This document shows positions 1-8,740 of a DNA stretch of 64,000 nucleotides, piece after piece. The stretch spans positions 558,001-622,000 of the forward strand of contig NZ_BAABCA010000002.1 in the NCBI RefSeq assembly GCF_039538365.1. Direction: 5' to 3'. The notes beneath the pieces were generated by a model. It was not told where the DNA came from, made no database searches, and saw only the letters and a list, made by a program, of their open reading frames with translations. The stretch is from Postechiella marina. Its GTDB lineage: Bacteria > Bacteroidota > Bacteroidia > Flavobacteriales > Flavobacteriaceae. How positions within the stretch are numbered: position 1 is the stretch's first letter; each line of letters starts with the position of its first letter. Both the position numbers and the translations under genes were made by a program.

Positions 1-345
1 TTCTTTAGTTATTGGAATATACTTTGACCCTGATGTTGTACCAGAAGTTTTTGCAAAATAAATAGGCTTACCTTTCCATAAAATATTTTCTTCGCCAGCA
101 ACTACGCGTTCAACATATGGTTTTAAAGCTTCGTAATCTCTAATTGGTACCCTTTTTACAAAATCCTTATAAGAGTTTATGCTTATAAAATCATGGTCTT
201 TTCCAAATATTGTACTAGATGCAGTGGCTATTAATTCTTTAAAAACTTTTTCCTGAGTTTCTACAGGTTTATTTACCCACTTCTGAGTTTTTTTATACAC
301 ACGTTTTGCAAAAGGTTTTGCAAGTGCAGACTTTAATGATATCAT
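1..345 (-). CDS. GH3 family acyl-adenylate/amide ligase (N-terminal part, runs off the window)
   Basis: Only the first 115 codons are present; the gene continues beyond the left edge. It begins MISLKSALAKPFAKRV and carries the signature FAKTSGTTSGSKYIPIT near residues 96-112, which is the ATP/AMP-binding loop of the GH3 branch of adenylate-forming enzymes. GH3 enzymes join acyl acids to amino acids; plant members conjugate auxin or jasmonate, while the substrate of the bacterial members is not established. The ATG lies 2 bases after the stop of the M23 peptidase gene, so the two are probably co-transcribed. The family call rests on the loop and the N-terminal helix pattern; the C-terminal domain cannot be checked here. 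Confidence 0.85.
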   Translation of the reverse strand, partial: MISLKSALAKPFAKRVYKKTQKWVNKPVETQEKVFKELIATASSTIFGKDHDFISINSYKDFVKRVPIRDYEALKPYVERVVAGEENILWKGKPIYFAKTSGTTSGSKYIPITKE

Positions 346-347
346 AA

Positions 348-1217
348 TTATTTAAAATCTATAAAGTTTGAAGGATTAATTGGGTAGCCATCATTCCAAA
401 GTTCGAAATGTAAATGAGGCCCGGTAGATAACTCGCCTGTATTTCCAGATGTTGCAATAACCTCTCCTGCTTTAACTAAATCGCCCTGTGCTTTTGTTAA
501 GGCTGCATTGTGTTTGTAAACAGAAATTAAACCATGGCTATGCTCTAATATAACTACGTAACCAGTACTTGCTGTCCACTCTGCAAAAATAACCGTGCCA
601 TCTGCGGTTGCTTTTATAGGTGTGTTTTTAGGCACTACCAAATCTATAGCGTAATGCTTATCTTTTAAACTGTAAGATTCGCTTATGGTTCCGTTTACCG
701 GAGGGAATAAAACAAAATTTGTTGACGATGATGCAGATTCAAATAAATTATACTTATCCTCTTTATCCACCTTTTCTCTTAAAATAGAATCTTCTTGAAT
801 TGGGCTTAAATCTACTTCACTAATTTCTAATTTAACTGCCTCTATAATAGAATCTTTATTTACACTTGCCGAGCTAACTTCGCCTTGAAGCACTTGTTTT
901 ATAGAGCTATAATAACGCTCGTTTAAAGTAATTACTTGCTGTAACGAATCTGTCTTAAAATTAAGCTCTGTAGCTTTCTTTTTTAAAGCAGTAGACGAGT
1001 ATCCTGGTATATATTCTTTAAGAGGCGTAAAAGCTATAAATAATAGTGTAAATAAAACTAAAAAAATACTAGATAAAGATACCAATACAAACACATTTAG
1101 GCGTGTTAACTTAAAAGATAATCGCTCCTCAAAGGTGTCTTCGTTTAAAATAACTAATCGATATTTATCGAGCAGTTTGGTTTTTATTTTTTTAGTTTTC
1201 TTTTTACTTTCTGTCAT
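348..1217 (-). CDS. M23 family metallopeptidase, membrane-anchored
   Basis: Predicted zinc endopeptidase acting on peptidoglycan cross-links in the periplasm. The 289-residue protein has a basic cytoplasmic N-terminus, one membrane segment at about 41-63, a coiled-coil-prone stretch at 70-150 and a C-terminal LytM domain at about 170-289. The zinc ligands are visible: H188 and D192 (HYAID), and the HLH pair at 268-270, with a further His at 236. This layout is the usual one for flavobacterial M23 proteins of the MepM/NlpD kind. All key residues are present, so it is likely an active enzyme rather than an EnvC-type activator. It is read together with the GH3 gene 2 bases downstream and is divergent from tatA. 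Confidence 0.9.
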   Translation of the reverse strand: MTESKKKTKKIKTKLLDKYRLVILNEDTFEERLSFKLTRLNVFVLVSLSSIFLVLFTLLFIAFTPLKEYIPGYSSTALKKKATELNFKTDSLQQVITLNERYYSSIKQVLQGEVSSASVNKDSIIEAVKLEISEVDLSPIQEDSILREKVDKEDKYNLFESASSSTNFVLFPPVNGTISESYSLKDKHYAIDLVVPKNTPIKATADGTVIFAEWTASTGYVVILEHSHGLISVYKHNAALTKAQGDLVKAGEVIATSGNTGELSTGPHLHFELWNDGYPINPSNFIDFK

Positions 1218-1310
1218 GTTAAAAACAAAATTAATTAAAATAATCTCAAAAGCATCCGTTTTCTTTATGCTAAAATTATGATTAAAACGATTTTATTAAA
1301 CTTTAATTAT

Positions 1311-1318
1311 TAACTTTG
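1311..1318 (+). promoter_or_regulatory. Promoter -7 box of tatA
   Basis: TAACTTTG matches the Bacteroidota -7 consensus TAnnTTTG and ends 20 bases before the tatA ATG. No clear TTG -33 element is seen at the expected spacing. Confidence 0.5.
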
Positions 1319-1338
1319 TTATTTAAAATACTTTAATC

Positions 1339-1521
1339 ATGAGTTTATATATGTTACCATTAGTTATTGGAGCGCCACAAATAATTTTAATTGTTGTTGT
1401 TGTGTTATTATTATTTGGAGGTAAAAAAATACCTGAATTAATGAGAGGACTTGGTAGTGGAATTAAAGAATTTAAGGACGCTAGTAAAGAAGAAGATAAA
1501 ATTGAAGACAAAAAAGAGTAA
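1339..1521 (+). CDS. tatA: Sec-independent protein translocase subunit TatA/TatE
   Basis: A 60-residue single-pass membrane protein of the twin-arginine translocase, which moves folded proteins across the inner membrane. It shows the TatA order: a hydrophobic helix at about 10-27, the FGGKKIPELMRGLG hinge and amphipathic helix at about 27-42, and a short charged tail. The conserved FG pair after the membrane helix is present. Length is normal for the minimal flavobacterial TatA. It stands alone between oppositely oriented genes with its own promoter and terminator; no tatC is in the window. Confidence 0.92.
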   Translation: MSLYMLPLVIGAPQIILIVVVVLLLFGGKKIPELMRGLGSGIKEFKDASKEEDKIEDKKE

Positions 1522-1543
1522 TTATATCTTTTCTATAAAATAT

Positions 1544-1574
1544 AAAACCAACACAAATTGTGTTGGTTTTTTTA
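1544..1574 (+). terminator. Rho-independent terminator after tatA
   Basis: Perfect 12-base arms (1544-1555 and 1559-1570, AAAACCAACACA and its complement) with a 3-base loop, followed by a T run. It lies 22 bases after the tatA stop. Confidence 0.85.
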
Positions 1575-1605
1575 TGTCTTTAAAACCTCTTAAAAAAATA
1601 AGAGT

Positions 1606-2595
1606 TTATTGAATTTTTATAGACTTAATTATAGCCTCTAACTCGAACATATAATTTCGCTTAGATACAGATGGCGCATAGGTAAACCCTTCTACAACAA
1701 CCCATCTTTTGTTTATTTTATCTTCTATAGCATAATTTACATACGGTCCTGCCATAAAAGCATTTTTAACTTCCCAAAGCCCTTTTGTTTCTAATGTTGG
1801 TTTATTATCAACTATGGTTTGGGTATGAAATGGTGTGTAGGCATTTTCTGTTATCATATACGACCCTTCTACAGGTCCTTCAATATATTTTTTGCCTATC
1901 GAATCTCTAATTTTTACAATTTGAGCAATCATATTCGTGTCCTTTTTTATGGCTCCTAATGGTAACTCGTAAAGTAAAAGATTAACATAACCTGTAGGTA
2001 TATCTCGCTTTATCCAGTAAAATTTATCTTCGTCTTTAGCAATGGTTTTACCAATTCTGTATGCTGTTGGAAAATTAATATCTAACCCTAAATTCTTTTG
2101 AATTACTCTAGTATTATACAACGATTTTTTAATAAGGCGTTGTTTTTCTTTAAGCTCTATTCCTTTAAAAGTTTCGATTATCTTAGTGGCATTATCGCTT
2201 AAAACCTTAATAAGATCTGTTTTAGTTTGCCCAGAAACCACAATTACTTTTTGTGGTTTTGCATAAACATTATTATTAAAAGTAATACCTGTTTCTTTAT
2301 TTAATTCAACCTTTAAAACTGTTCTGTTTTTGGTAATAAAATCTGTAAAAACATGAGGCGGAATTTGATTAATATTAAAAATAGGTTCTTCTTGAGGTAA
2401 ACCATAAATAGGAGCAGCTAGTACATCTCTTACAGCTTCTCCCACAGATCCCTTCCATATTTCGTTATCTACCACAACAGATATGGTATTTATTGTACCG
2501 TTAGAATCTAATAGAATTTTTTCGTTTGATGACTTACCATCTTTGCAAGACATTGCAAATAGTGCTAAAACTGAAACTAGTAGAATTTTTTTCAT
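1606..2595 (-). CDS. DUF4837 family lipoprotein
   Basis: A 329-residue predicted lipoprotein: signal peptide MKKILLVSVLALFAMSC with the lipidated Cys at 17, followed by a soluble domain. The pattern, including a central stretch with DIPTGYVNLLLYELPL and the C-terminal GLWEVKNAFMAGPYVNY, fits DUF4837, a family of unknown function known from Bacteroidota. It starts 23 bases after the stop of the LysM transglycosylase gene, so an operon is likely and a role in the envelope is plausible. No catalytic motif is recognisable. Confidence 0.8.
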   Translation of the reverse strand: MKKILLVSVLALFAMSCKDGKSSNEKILLDSNGTINTISVVVDNEIWKGSVGEAVRDVLAAPIYGLPQEEPIFNINQIPPHVFTDFITKNRTVLKVELNKETGITFNNNVYAKPQKVIVVSGQTKTDLIKVLSDNATKIIETFKGIELKEKQRLIKKSLYNTRVIQKNLGLDINFPTAYRIGKTIAKDEDKFYWIKRDIPTGYVNLLLYELPLGAIKKDTNMIAQIVKIRDSIGKKYIEGPVEGSYMITENAYTPFHTQTIVDNKPTLETKGLWEVKNAFMAGPYVNYAIEDKINKRWVVVEGFTYAPSVSKRNYMFELEAIIKSIKIQ

Positions 2596-2618
2596 GTTAA
2601 TATTTTAGTTTTTGATGA

Positions 2619-4223
2619 TTAACCCTTAGAAATTTTTAGTTTCATTCCAGGTTTTAAACTACTACCACTAATACCGTTCCATTCTTTAATATTTTGAACA
2701 GAAACTCCAGAAAATTTTTGAGAAATACTCCATAGTGAATCGCCACTCTTAACGGTATAAGTTACAACATTGCCTGTTGGGGGTTTTGCTACTACTTTTT
2801 TAACAGAGCTAGATGTTGAAGCTGTATATGGTTTTCTTGGATAGACCGTTAAGCGTTGACCTATTTTTAAGTTATTACTTCTCAATCCATTCCATTGTTT
2901 TAACTGGCTTACCCTTACTCCATATTGTCTAGATATTTTACCCAAGTAATCTCCAGATCTTACCCTATAAATAACTTTATCGTTCGAATTAAAAAACTGA
3001 GGAAGTGGTTTTTCTCGTTTATCGAATTCTGCCTTAGCGAAAGCATAAATTTTCTCTTCGTTATTAACAAAGCTTCCTATAGCATGCCTTGGCAGTCTAA
3101 GCGTATAGTTTTCATCTTTTATAAAAGGAATAATATCTAATTTATAAGATGGGTTTAAAAACTGGAGCTCTTCAATGGGTACATCGGTTACCTCTGCAAC
3201 TTGATCGAGTGTAATCATTCGTTTTACCCTTACCGTATCTGTTTCTATATAAGCAAATTCTGGTCTTACTTTTTTAAATCCATGCTCTTCTGCAAATTCA
3301 AAAATATACATATTAGCTAAAAAAGCAGGCAAATACCCAGCTGTTTCTCGAGGTAAATTAGGCCTTATATTCCAATAATTTTTATAACCTCCAGATCTTC
3401 TTATTGCTTTAGATACATTACCTGGGCCAGAATTATAAGCTGCTAATGCCAAGTCCCAATCTCCAAATATTTTGTATAATCTAGCCAAATACTTAGATGC
3501 TGCTTCGGTAGATTTTATAGGGTCACTACGTTCGTCTACATAGCTACTTACGTCCAAACCATACATTTTACCTGTAGCAAACATAAATTGCCACAGCCCT
3601 GTAGCGCCTACTCTAGATTTTGCTCTAGGTTTTAGTGCCGACTCTACAATGGCTAAATATTTTATTTCTAAAGGTATATTATGGTTATCTAACTCGCGCT
3701 CGAACATAGGAAAATAATATTCGCTTAGCGTTATAAGCTTTTGTAAATGCTTACGCCTGTGCTTTAAATAAGACTTTATTACACTTTCTAAAGATGTATT
3801 GTACTCTACATTAAACGGTGTACGCGCATCCAGTTCTTTTAATCTAGCTTTTAAAGTGTCGGTTGGTAATTCTGGATAATCTACTTCTTCAAAAGTAAGC
3901 TCTGTAACAGACTTATAAATAGTATCGAACAAGGTATTATTATACAGCTCTTCAAACCATTTTTTATCTAATTCTGAAGCAAATGCGTTGTCGCCTAGGT
4001 TTTTTATAGAAGTACTATCTGCAATTGCTAAAATTTCTTTAACATGCTTAACACTTCCATCAATTAAAGTATCTATATCTGCTTTTTCTAGAGCTAATTT
4101 ATTAGAAATAACACTGTCTATTTCAACCTTAATTTTGTTTTGAGTAACAATTGAGTCGTTTGTTTGTGCTTGACAAATAAACAGGTTAAAAATAAAAAAA
4201 AGTATAAAAAAACGATTAGCCAT
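2619..4223 (-). CDS. mltD: Lytic murein transglycosylase with two LysM domains (MltD-like)
   Basis: Cleaves the MurNAc-GlcNAc bond of peptidoglycan in the periplasm. The 534-residue protein has a signal peptide (about 1-19), a helical N-terminal part, a family 1 SLT domain at about 180-300 and two LysM peptidoglycan-binding repeats at about 418-462 and 488-531. The catalytic Glu is E194 in AIVESALKP, followed by the diagnostic GATGLWQFM (207-215) and the AAYNSGPGNV motif (261-270). E. coli MltD has the same order. It leads a likely two-gene operon with the DUF4837 lipoprotein. Confidence 0.93.
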   Translation of the reverse strand: MANRFFILFFIFNLFICQAQTNDSIVTQNKIKVEIDSVISNKLALEKADIDTLIDGSVKHVKEILAIADSTSIKNLGDNAFASELDKKWFEELYNNTLFDTIYKSVTELTFEEVDYPELPTDTLKARLKELDARTPFNVEYNTSLESVIKSYLKHRRKHLQKLITLSEYYFPMFERELDNHNIPLEIKYLAIVESALKPRAKSRVGATGLWQFMFATGKMYGLDVSSYVDERSDPIKSTEAASKYLARLYKIFGDWDLALAAYNSGPGNVSKAIRRSGGYKNYWNIRPNLPRETAGYLPAFLANMYIFEFAEEHGFKKVRPEFAYIETDTVRVKRMITLDQVAEVTDVPIEELQFLNPSYKLDIIPFIKDENYTLRLPRHAIGSFVNNEEKIYAFAKAEFDKREKPLPQFFNSNDKVIYRVRSGDYLGKISRQYGVRVSQLKQWNGLRSNNLKIGQRLTVYPRKPYTASTSSSVKKVVAKPPTGNVVTYTVKSGDSLWSISQKFSGVSVQNIKEWNGISGSSLKPGMKLKISKG

Positions 4224-4356
4224 AGGTCTCAGTTCAGTTATTATTGAACGATAGTATGGCTAAAATCGTGTTTTTTAAGGTAATTTGAAAACTTAATTAC
4301 GCTTAATATATATTCTTATTAAATTTTGAATGTATAAAATTCAGATTTAAAAGCTA

Positions 4357-5544
4357 TTACTTTAAAATAGCAGCAATTCCAGGAAGTGTTTTTCCTTCTA
4401 AGCTTTCTAACATAGCGCCACCTCCTGTACTTACATAACTTACTTTATCTGCAAATCCAAATTGCTTAACAGCAGCAACAGAATCTCCTCCTCCAACTAA
4501 AGAGAATGCTCCATTTTTGGTTGCTTCGGCAATAGAGTTTCCTAGTTCGATAGTTCCACCAGCAAAACTTTCCATTTCGAAAACACCAAGTGGTCCGTTC
4601 CAAAGAATAGTTTTAGACTCCATAACCACTTTATGAAAGATTTCTCTAGATTTTGGTCCTGCATCAACACCTTCCCAACCATCAGGAATTGCATTAATAT
4701 CTAAAATTTGAGTATTTGCATCGTTACTAAAATCGTCTGCAGCAATAACATCAACAGGAATGTGAATTTGTACATTTTTAGCTTTAGCTTGTTCTAAAAT
4801 ATCTAAAGCCAATTCCATTTTATCATCTTCACATATAGAGTTTCCTATTTTTCCGCCTTGAGCTTTAACAAATGTAAACGACATACCACCACCAATAATT
4901 AAGTGATCTACTTTGTCTAAAATATTTTCTATAATTGTAATTTTAGATGATACTTTAGCACCTCCCAAAACAGCTAAAACTGGTTTTTCTCCAGTTTCCA
5001 TTACTTTATTAATGCTTTCTATTTCTTGAGCTAGTAAGTTACCAAAGCATTTTTTACCTTCGAAAAACTGAGCTACAATTGTTGTAGATGCATGCGCTCT
5101 GTGCGCTGTACCAAAAGCATCGTTTACATAAATATCTCCTAATTTAGATAACTTTTCTGCAAAAGCCTCATCACCAGCAGTTTCTTCTTTATAAAAACGT
5201 AAATTTTCAAGTAATAAAACTTGACCTGGTTCTAAACTAGCAGCAGCAGTTTCAACATCGTTACCAATACAATCTGCAACTGTAATAACGTTTACACCCA
5301 AAATTTCTTCAACTTTATCTGCAATATGTTTTAATGAAAATTCGTCTTGAAATCCTTTAGGACGTCCTAAATGAGACATTAAAATACAGCTTCCGCCATC
5401 TTCTAAAATCTTAATAATAGTTGGTTTAGCAGATATAATTCTTGTAGCATCAGTTACTTCAAACTTATCGTTTAAAGGTACATTAAAGTCTACACGAATT
5501 AATGCTTTTTTATTTTCGAAATTAAAATCGTTAAGCGTTTTCAT
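4357..5544 (-). CDS. pgk: Phosphoglycerate kinase
   Basis: Glycolytic enzyme transferring phosphate from 1,3-bisphosphoglycerate to ADP. The 395-residue protein is full length, with the N-terminal substrate loop ALIRVDFNVPL (14-24), the SHLGRPKG motif near residue 59, and the C-terminal nucleotide-binding loop LVGGGDSVAAVKQFG. Gaps of 132 bases on its downstream side and 209 on its upstream side, plus a promoter box just upstream, suggest a single-gene transcript. Confidence 0.97.
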   Translation of the reverse strand: MKTLNDFNFENKKALIRVDFNVPLNDKFEVTDATRIISAKPTIIKILEDGGSCILMSHLGRPKGFQDEFSLKHIADKVEEILGVNVITVADCIGNDVETAAASLEPGQVLLLENLRFYKEETAGDEAFAEKLSKLGDIYVNDAFGTAHRAHASTTIVAQFFEGKKCFGNLLAQEIESINKVMETGEKPVLAVLGGAKVSSKITIIENILDKVDHLIIGGGMSFTFVKAQGGKIGNSICEDDKMELALDILEQAKAKNVQIHIPVDVIAADDFSNDANTQILDINAIPDGWEGVDAGPKSREIFHKVVMESKTILWNGPLGVFEMESFAGGTIELGNSIAEATKNGAFSLVGGGDSVAAVKQFGFADKVSYVSTGGGAMLESLEGKTLPGIAAILK

Positions 5545-5579
5545 TTATAAATTATTTAGTTTTTTAACTATTTGATTCA

Positions 5580-5587
5580 CAAATGTA
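5580..5587 (-). promoter_or_regulatory. Promoter -7 box of pgk
   Basis: On the minus strand this reads TACATTTG, a perfect TAnnTTTG match, 35 bases before the pgk ATG. No clear -33 TTG is seen. Confidence 0.55.
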
Positions 5588-5682
5588 ACTAATTAAAAAA
5601 CCATTTAAAACGTGTTTTTTAACGAAAACGATATAGCTTATAAATTAATTTTTAAGAAATTATGATTAATAGCTGATATTAA

Positions 5683-5738
5683 AATTAAAGACTAGTTAGA
5701 TTATAAAGTATTAAAACAATTTAACTAGTCTTTTAATT
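5683..5738 (-). terminator. Terminator hairpin after the Lys/Ala repeat gene
   Basis: Arms of 16-17 bases (5683-5698 and 5722-5738), complementary apart from one extra T, separated by about 23 bases. It sits 15 bases beyond the stop of the 5754-6479 gene. The tail on the minus strand is U-rich but interrupted. Confidence 0.6.
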
Positions 5739-5753
5739 AACACAATTAAATTA

Positions 5754-6479
5754 CTATGATACCTTTTTTAACTTAATACTTTTAGTTTTTTTAGCCTTTT
5801 TAGATGCTTTAACTTTTTTAGTTTTTACAGCTGGTTTTTTTATAGTCTTTATAGCTTTTATAACCTTAGTTTTAGGTGTTTTTGCTTTCTTTTTAGATTT
5901 ATTTTTTTTAGCTGATTTTTTCTTGGCCTTTACTACTTTTTTAGCTGCCGCTTTTTTCTTCGCTGCTTGTTTTTTTGCTTTTTTGGCTGCTTTAACTTTC
6001 GCTGCCTTTGCCTGAGCTTTTTTCTTCGCTGCTGCCTTTTTGGCTTTTGCTTTAGCTGCTGCTTTTAACTTCGCTGCTTGTTTTTTTGCTTTTTTGGCTG
6101 CTTTAACTTTCGCTGCCTTTGCCTGAGCTTTTTTCTTTGCTGCTGCCTTTTTGGCTTTTGCTTTAGCTGCTGCTTTTAACTTTGCTGCTTGTTTTTTTGC
6201 TTTTTTGGCTGCTTTAACTTTCGCTGCCTTTGCCTGAGCTTTTTTCTTTGCTGCTTGTTTTTTTGCTTTTTTAGCTGCTTTAACTTTCACTGCTTTGGCC
6301 TGAGCTTTTTTCTTTGCTGCTGCCTTTTTAGCTTTTGCTTTGGCTGCTGCTTTTAACTTTGCCGCTTTTTCTTTTGCTTTTTTAGCTGCTTTTTTGTCTT
6401 TCTTTTTTGCTTCAGTTGGTTTAACAGTGGTTGTTGCTTCTTTCTTTAAAACTGCTGGTTTTTTAATACTTTTACTCAT
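5754..6479 (-). CDS. Lys/Ala-rich histone H1-like protein with tandem 37-residue repeats
   Basis: A 241-residue protein made almost only of Lys and Ala, with a little Val, Gln, Ser and Thr, no Arg and no aromatic residues. Residues 1-40 form a basic head and 174-241 a basic tail. Between them are three 37-residue repeats (41-77, 100-136, 137-173; pattern KLKAAAKAKAKK, then AAAKKKAQAKA, then KAKKQAA) and one 22-residue partial copy (78-99). Such composition resembles the C-terminal tail of histone H1 and bacterial H1-like or AlgP-like proteins, which bind DNA non-specifically. Nucleoid binding is therefore an inference from composition only. It has its own terminator. Because the repeats are also close to identical in DNA, length may vary between strains. 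Confidence 0.75.
   Translation of the reverse strand: MSKSIKKPAVLKKEATTTVKPTEAKKKDKKAAKKAKEKAAKLKAAAKAKAKKAAAKKKAQAKAVKVKAAKKAKKQAAKKKAQAKAAKVKAAKKAKKQAAKLKAAAKAKAKKAAAKKKAQAKAAKVKAAKKAKKQAAKLKAAAKAKAKKAAAKKKAQAKAAKVKAAKKAKKQAAKKKAAAKKVVKAKKKSAKKNKSKKKAKTPKTKVIKAIKTIKKPAVKTKKVKASKKAKKTKSIKLKKVS
5961..6359 (-). repeat. 111-base in-frame tandem repeat array inside the Lys/Ala gene
   Basis: Three near-identical 111-base units plus one 66-base partial unit encode the 37-residue repeats. In-frame units allow gain or loss without frameshift. The copies differ by single bases such as CGC versus TGC codon ends and one Ala-to-Val change in the unit nearest the N-terminus. Confidence 0.85.
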
Positions 6480-6750
6480 AATAATATTTATTAAAGGTTA
6501 ATCAAATGTAAATTTAACGTTAACAAAATTACTATTTATTATTGTATTCCAATGTTAAATCTTTATTCAAAGGAAAAATACTACATGACACACCTACTAA
6601 TTACTTGATTATTAGAAATATATAATATTCATATTAGATAAAAATATTTTATAATATAAAACTTACAATATATATTGCTGTATTAATTAGTTATAAAAAA
6701 AACAGAAGAAGTTCTTGAATTTGTTATGAGTTAATGTTAAAAACAAAAAG

Positions 6751-6758
6751 TATATTTG
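6751..6758 (+). promoter_or_regulatory. Promoter -7 box of holB, very close to the start codon
   Basis: TATATTTG is a perfect -7 match and ends only 4 bases before the holB ATG at 6763. Transcription would begin about at the ATG, implying a leaderless or nearly leaderless message. Confidence 0.5.
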
Positions 6759-6762
6759 TGGC

Positions 6763-7911
6763 ATGTTATTTAAGGAAGTTTTAGGTCAAGAACACATAAA
6801 AAACCATTTAACAACAAGCGTAGATAATGGTAGAATTGCACATGCACAACTATTTGTTGGCAAAGAGGGGTCGGGTACATTACCCATGGCTATAGCTTAT
6901 GCACAATACTTGCTTTGCAGCAATACTAATGGCGAAAACGATACGGGAAATCAGGCTTGTAATCTTAAATTTAACAACCTTTCGCATCCCGATTTACATT
7001 TTGCATTTCCTGTTACTACCAGCGATAAAGTAAAAAGCAAACCCGTTTCTAGTTATTATTTAGAAGAGTGGCGTCAATTATTAGAAGAACAGCCTTATGG
7101 TAATTTATTTGATTGGTACAAACTGCTTGGAGTAGATAATAAACAAGGGCAAATTGGTGTAGAAGAGGCTAATGATATTGTAAAATCGCTTACTTTAAAA
7201 TCTTATGAAGGTGGATATAAGGTAATGCTTATATGGATGGCAGAAAAAATGAATACAGCTGCTGCTAATAAGCTTTTAAAGCTAATTGAAGAACCTCCAA
7301 ATAAAACTATATTTATTCTTATTACTGAAGACGAAGAACAAATTATTAACACCATTAGATCGCGTTGCCAAATATTACATTTTCCGCCATTGGCAGAAAA
7401 CGTTATTAAAGAAGCTTTAATAAACCAATATAACCTAGAGGCAAATATTGCCACAAAAATTGCACATCAAGCTAACGGAAATTACAATAAAGCTTGCGAT
7501 TTAATGTATCAAGACTCTGAAGACATACAGTTTGAAACCTGGTTTATTTTTTGGATTAGAAGTGCTTTTAAAGCCAAAGGTAACAAAGGTGCTATTCTAG
7601 ATTTAATTAAATGGAGCGAAGATATTGCTAAAACTGGACGCGAAACACAAAAGCAATTTCTTAGTTTTTGTATCGACTTTTTTCGTCAAGCTTTACTTTT
7701 AAATTACAACGCCGAAAACCTTGTTTTTTTTGAACCTAAAACAAAATTTAAACTTGAAAATTTTGCTCCTTACATACATGGTGGTAACATTATGGATATT
7801 AGCAACGAGTTACAAGATGCTATTTACCATATAGAACGTAATGGTAACTCTAAGATAATTTTAACCGATTTAAGTATTAAATTAACCCGTTTACTTCATA
7901 AAAAAGCATAA
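6763..7911 (+). CDS. holB: DNA polymerase III subunit delta-prime
   Basis: Clamp-loader subunit of the replicative polymerase. The 382-residue protein begins MLFKEVLGQEHIKNHL, the usual opening of this family, and has a degenerate P-loop VGKEGSGT (about 32-39), as expected because delta-prime does not hydrolyse ATP. The SRC motif (IRSRCQILHF, about 199-208) that contacts the neighbouring subunit is present, as is the sensor-like AAANKLLKLIEEPP segment. A consensus -7 box ends 4 bases before the ATG. It shares a bidirectional terminator with the convergent OmpH gene. Confidence 0.9.
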   Translation: MLFKEVLGQEHIKNHLTTSVDNGRIAHAQLFVGKEGSGTLPMAIAYAQYLLCSNTNGENDTGNQACNLKFNNLSHPDLHFAFPVTTSDKVKSKPVSSYYLEEWRQLLEEQPYGNLFDWYKLLGVDNKQGQIGVEEANDIVKSLTLKSYEGGYKVMLIWMAEKMNTAAANKLLKLIEEPPNKTIFILITEDEEQIINTIRSRCQILHFPPLAENVIKEALINQYNLEANIATKIAHQANGNYNKACDLMYQDSEDIQFETWFIFWIRSAFKAKGNKGAILDLIKWSEDIAKTGRETQKQFLSFCIDFFRQALLLNYNAENLVFFEPKTKFKLENFAPYIHGGNIMDISNELQDAIYHIERNGNSKIILTDLSIKLTRLLHKKA

Positions 7912-7950
7912 AAAATGGCTGATAATTTAAATTATCAGCCATTTTTTATT
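7911..7950. terminator. Bidirectional terminator between holB and the OmpH/Skp gene
   Basis: A perfect 18-base inverted repeat with no loop (7911-7928 and 7929-7946) with A and T runs on both sides. It starts at the holB stop codon and lies 15 bases from the stop of the convergent gene. Confidence 0.9.
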
Positions 7951-7964
7951 TAAAATTAATAATA

Positions 7965-8492
7965 TTACTCTGCCTTCTTATAGTTAGCATTTAGAGCATC
8001 CAAAATTGTTTGGGTTAAATTATTTTCTTCAGTGCCATACATAACCGTTGCTGCAGCATCGCTTGTACCTAAAATATAAGTATAACCATTAGTTTTACCA
8101 TAATCTTTTACAAAGGTTTTTACTGTAGAAATTACAGAATCTATTTCTGCTTGAAAAGATTGTCTCAACGCTTGCTCTTCACCTTGCATTTGTTGTTGTA
8201 ATTTTTGTTGTTTTTGTTGTAAACCAAGCATTAGCTCTTCTGCTTTTTTTCTATTGCTTCTTGCTAATCTTTGTGCTTCAGTTTGTCCTTTTTGTGCTTC
8301 AGCCTGAAAAGCTTGACTAATACTGTCTGCTCTTTTTGCAAAAGCTTCTTGTTTTAATTGAAAAGCAGCTTCTACATCTTTCTTTTCTTGAAAATCATTA
8401 ATAACAGTTCCGTTATCTACAAAACCAATTTTTTGTTGTTGACATGATGTAAATACAATTAATGCAATAGCAACGTAAAGAATATTTTTCAT
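7965..8492 (-). CDS. OmpH/Skp family periplasmic chaperone-like lipoprotein
   Basis: A 175-residue protein with a lipoprotein signal (MKNILYVAIALIVFTSC, Cys at 17), then KIGFVDNGTVIND, the beta strand that opens Skp/OmpH proteins, a long Gln/Lys/Glu-rich coiled coil at about 40-125, and a closing beta segment with YTYILGTSDAAATVMYG. Skp holds unfolded outer-membrane proteins between its helical tentacles. The lipoprotein anchor differs from soluble E. coli Skp; anchored variants are common in Bacteroidota. It is probably transcribed alone. Confidence 0.88.
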   Translation of the reverse strand: MKNILYVAIALIVFTSCQQQKIGFVDNGTVINDFQEKKDVEAAFQLKQEAFAKRADSISQAFQAEAQKGQTEAQRLARSNRKKAEELMLGLQQKQQKLQQQMQGEEQALRQSFQAEIDSVISTVKTFVKDYGKTNGYTYILGTSDAAATVMYGTEENNLTQTILDALNANYKKAE

Positions 8493-8536
8493 TTTATTTT
8501 TATTTGTTGGTTAATTAGTTTTTTTTCGAATCGGCA

Positions 8537-8544
8537 CAAATGTA
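8537..8544 (-). promoter_or_regulatory. Promoter -7 box of the OmpH/Skp gene
   Basis: Minus-strand TACATTTG, a perfect match to TAnnTTTG, 44 bases upstream of the ATG. The rest of the 248-base spacer up to 8740 is AT-rich and shows no other clear element. Confidence 0.55.
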
Positions 8545-8740
8545 ATAAAGTAACACAAAAAATACAGACGAATTATTTTGAATTTAACATATAAAGAAAT
8601 TTTATGCTAAAAAATAAATTAATAATATTTAATTATTAAAAACAACCCCAAATAAAGCGTTTTAAGCTCTTTTTAAAAAAACCCCTTGTAATTGGATATA
8701 ATAAACAAACAACACTTATTAAACCTTGTTTAAATCGTTT

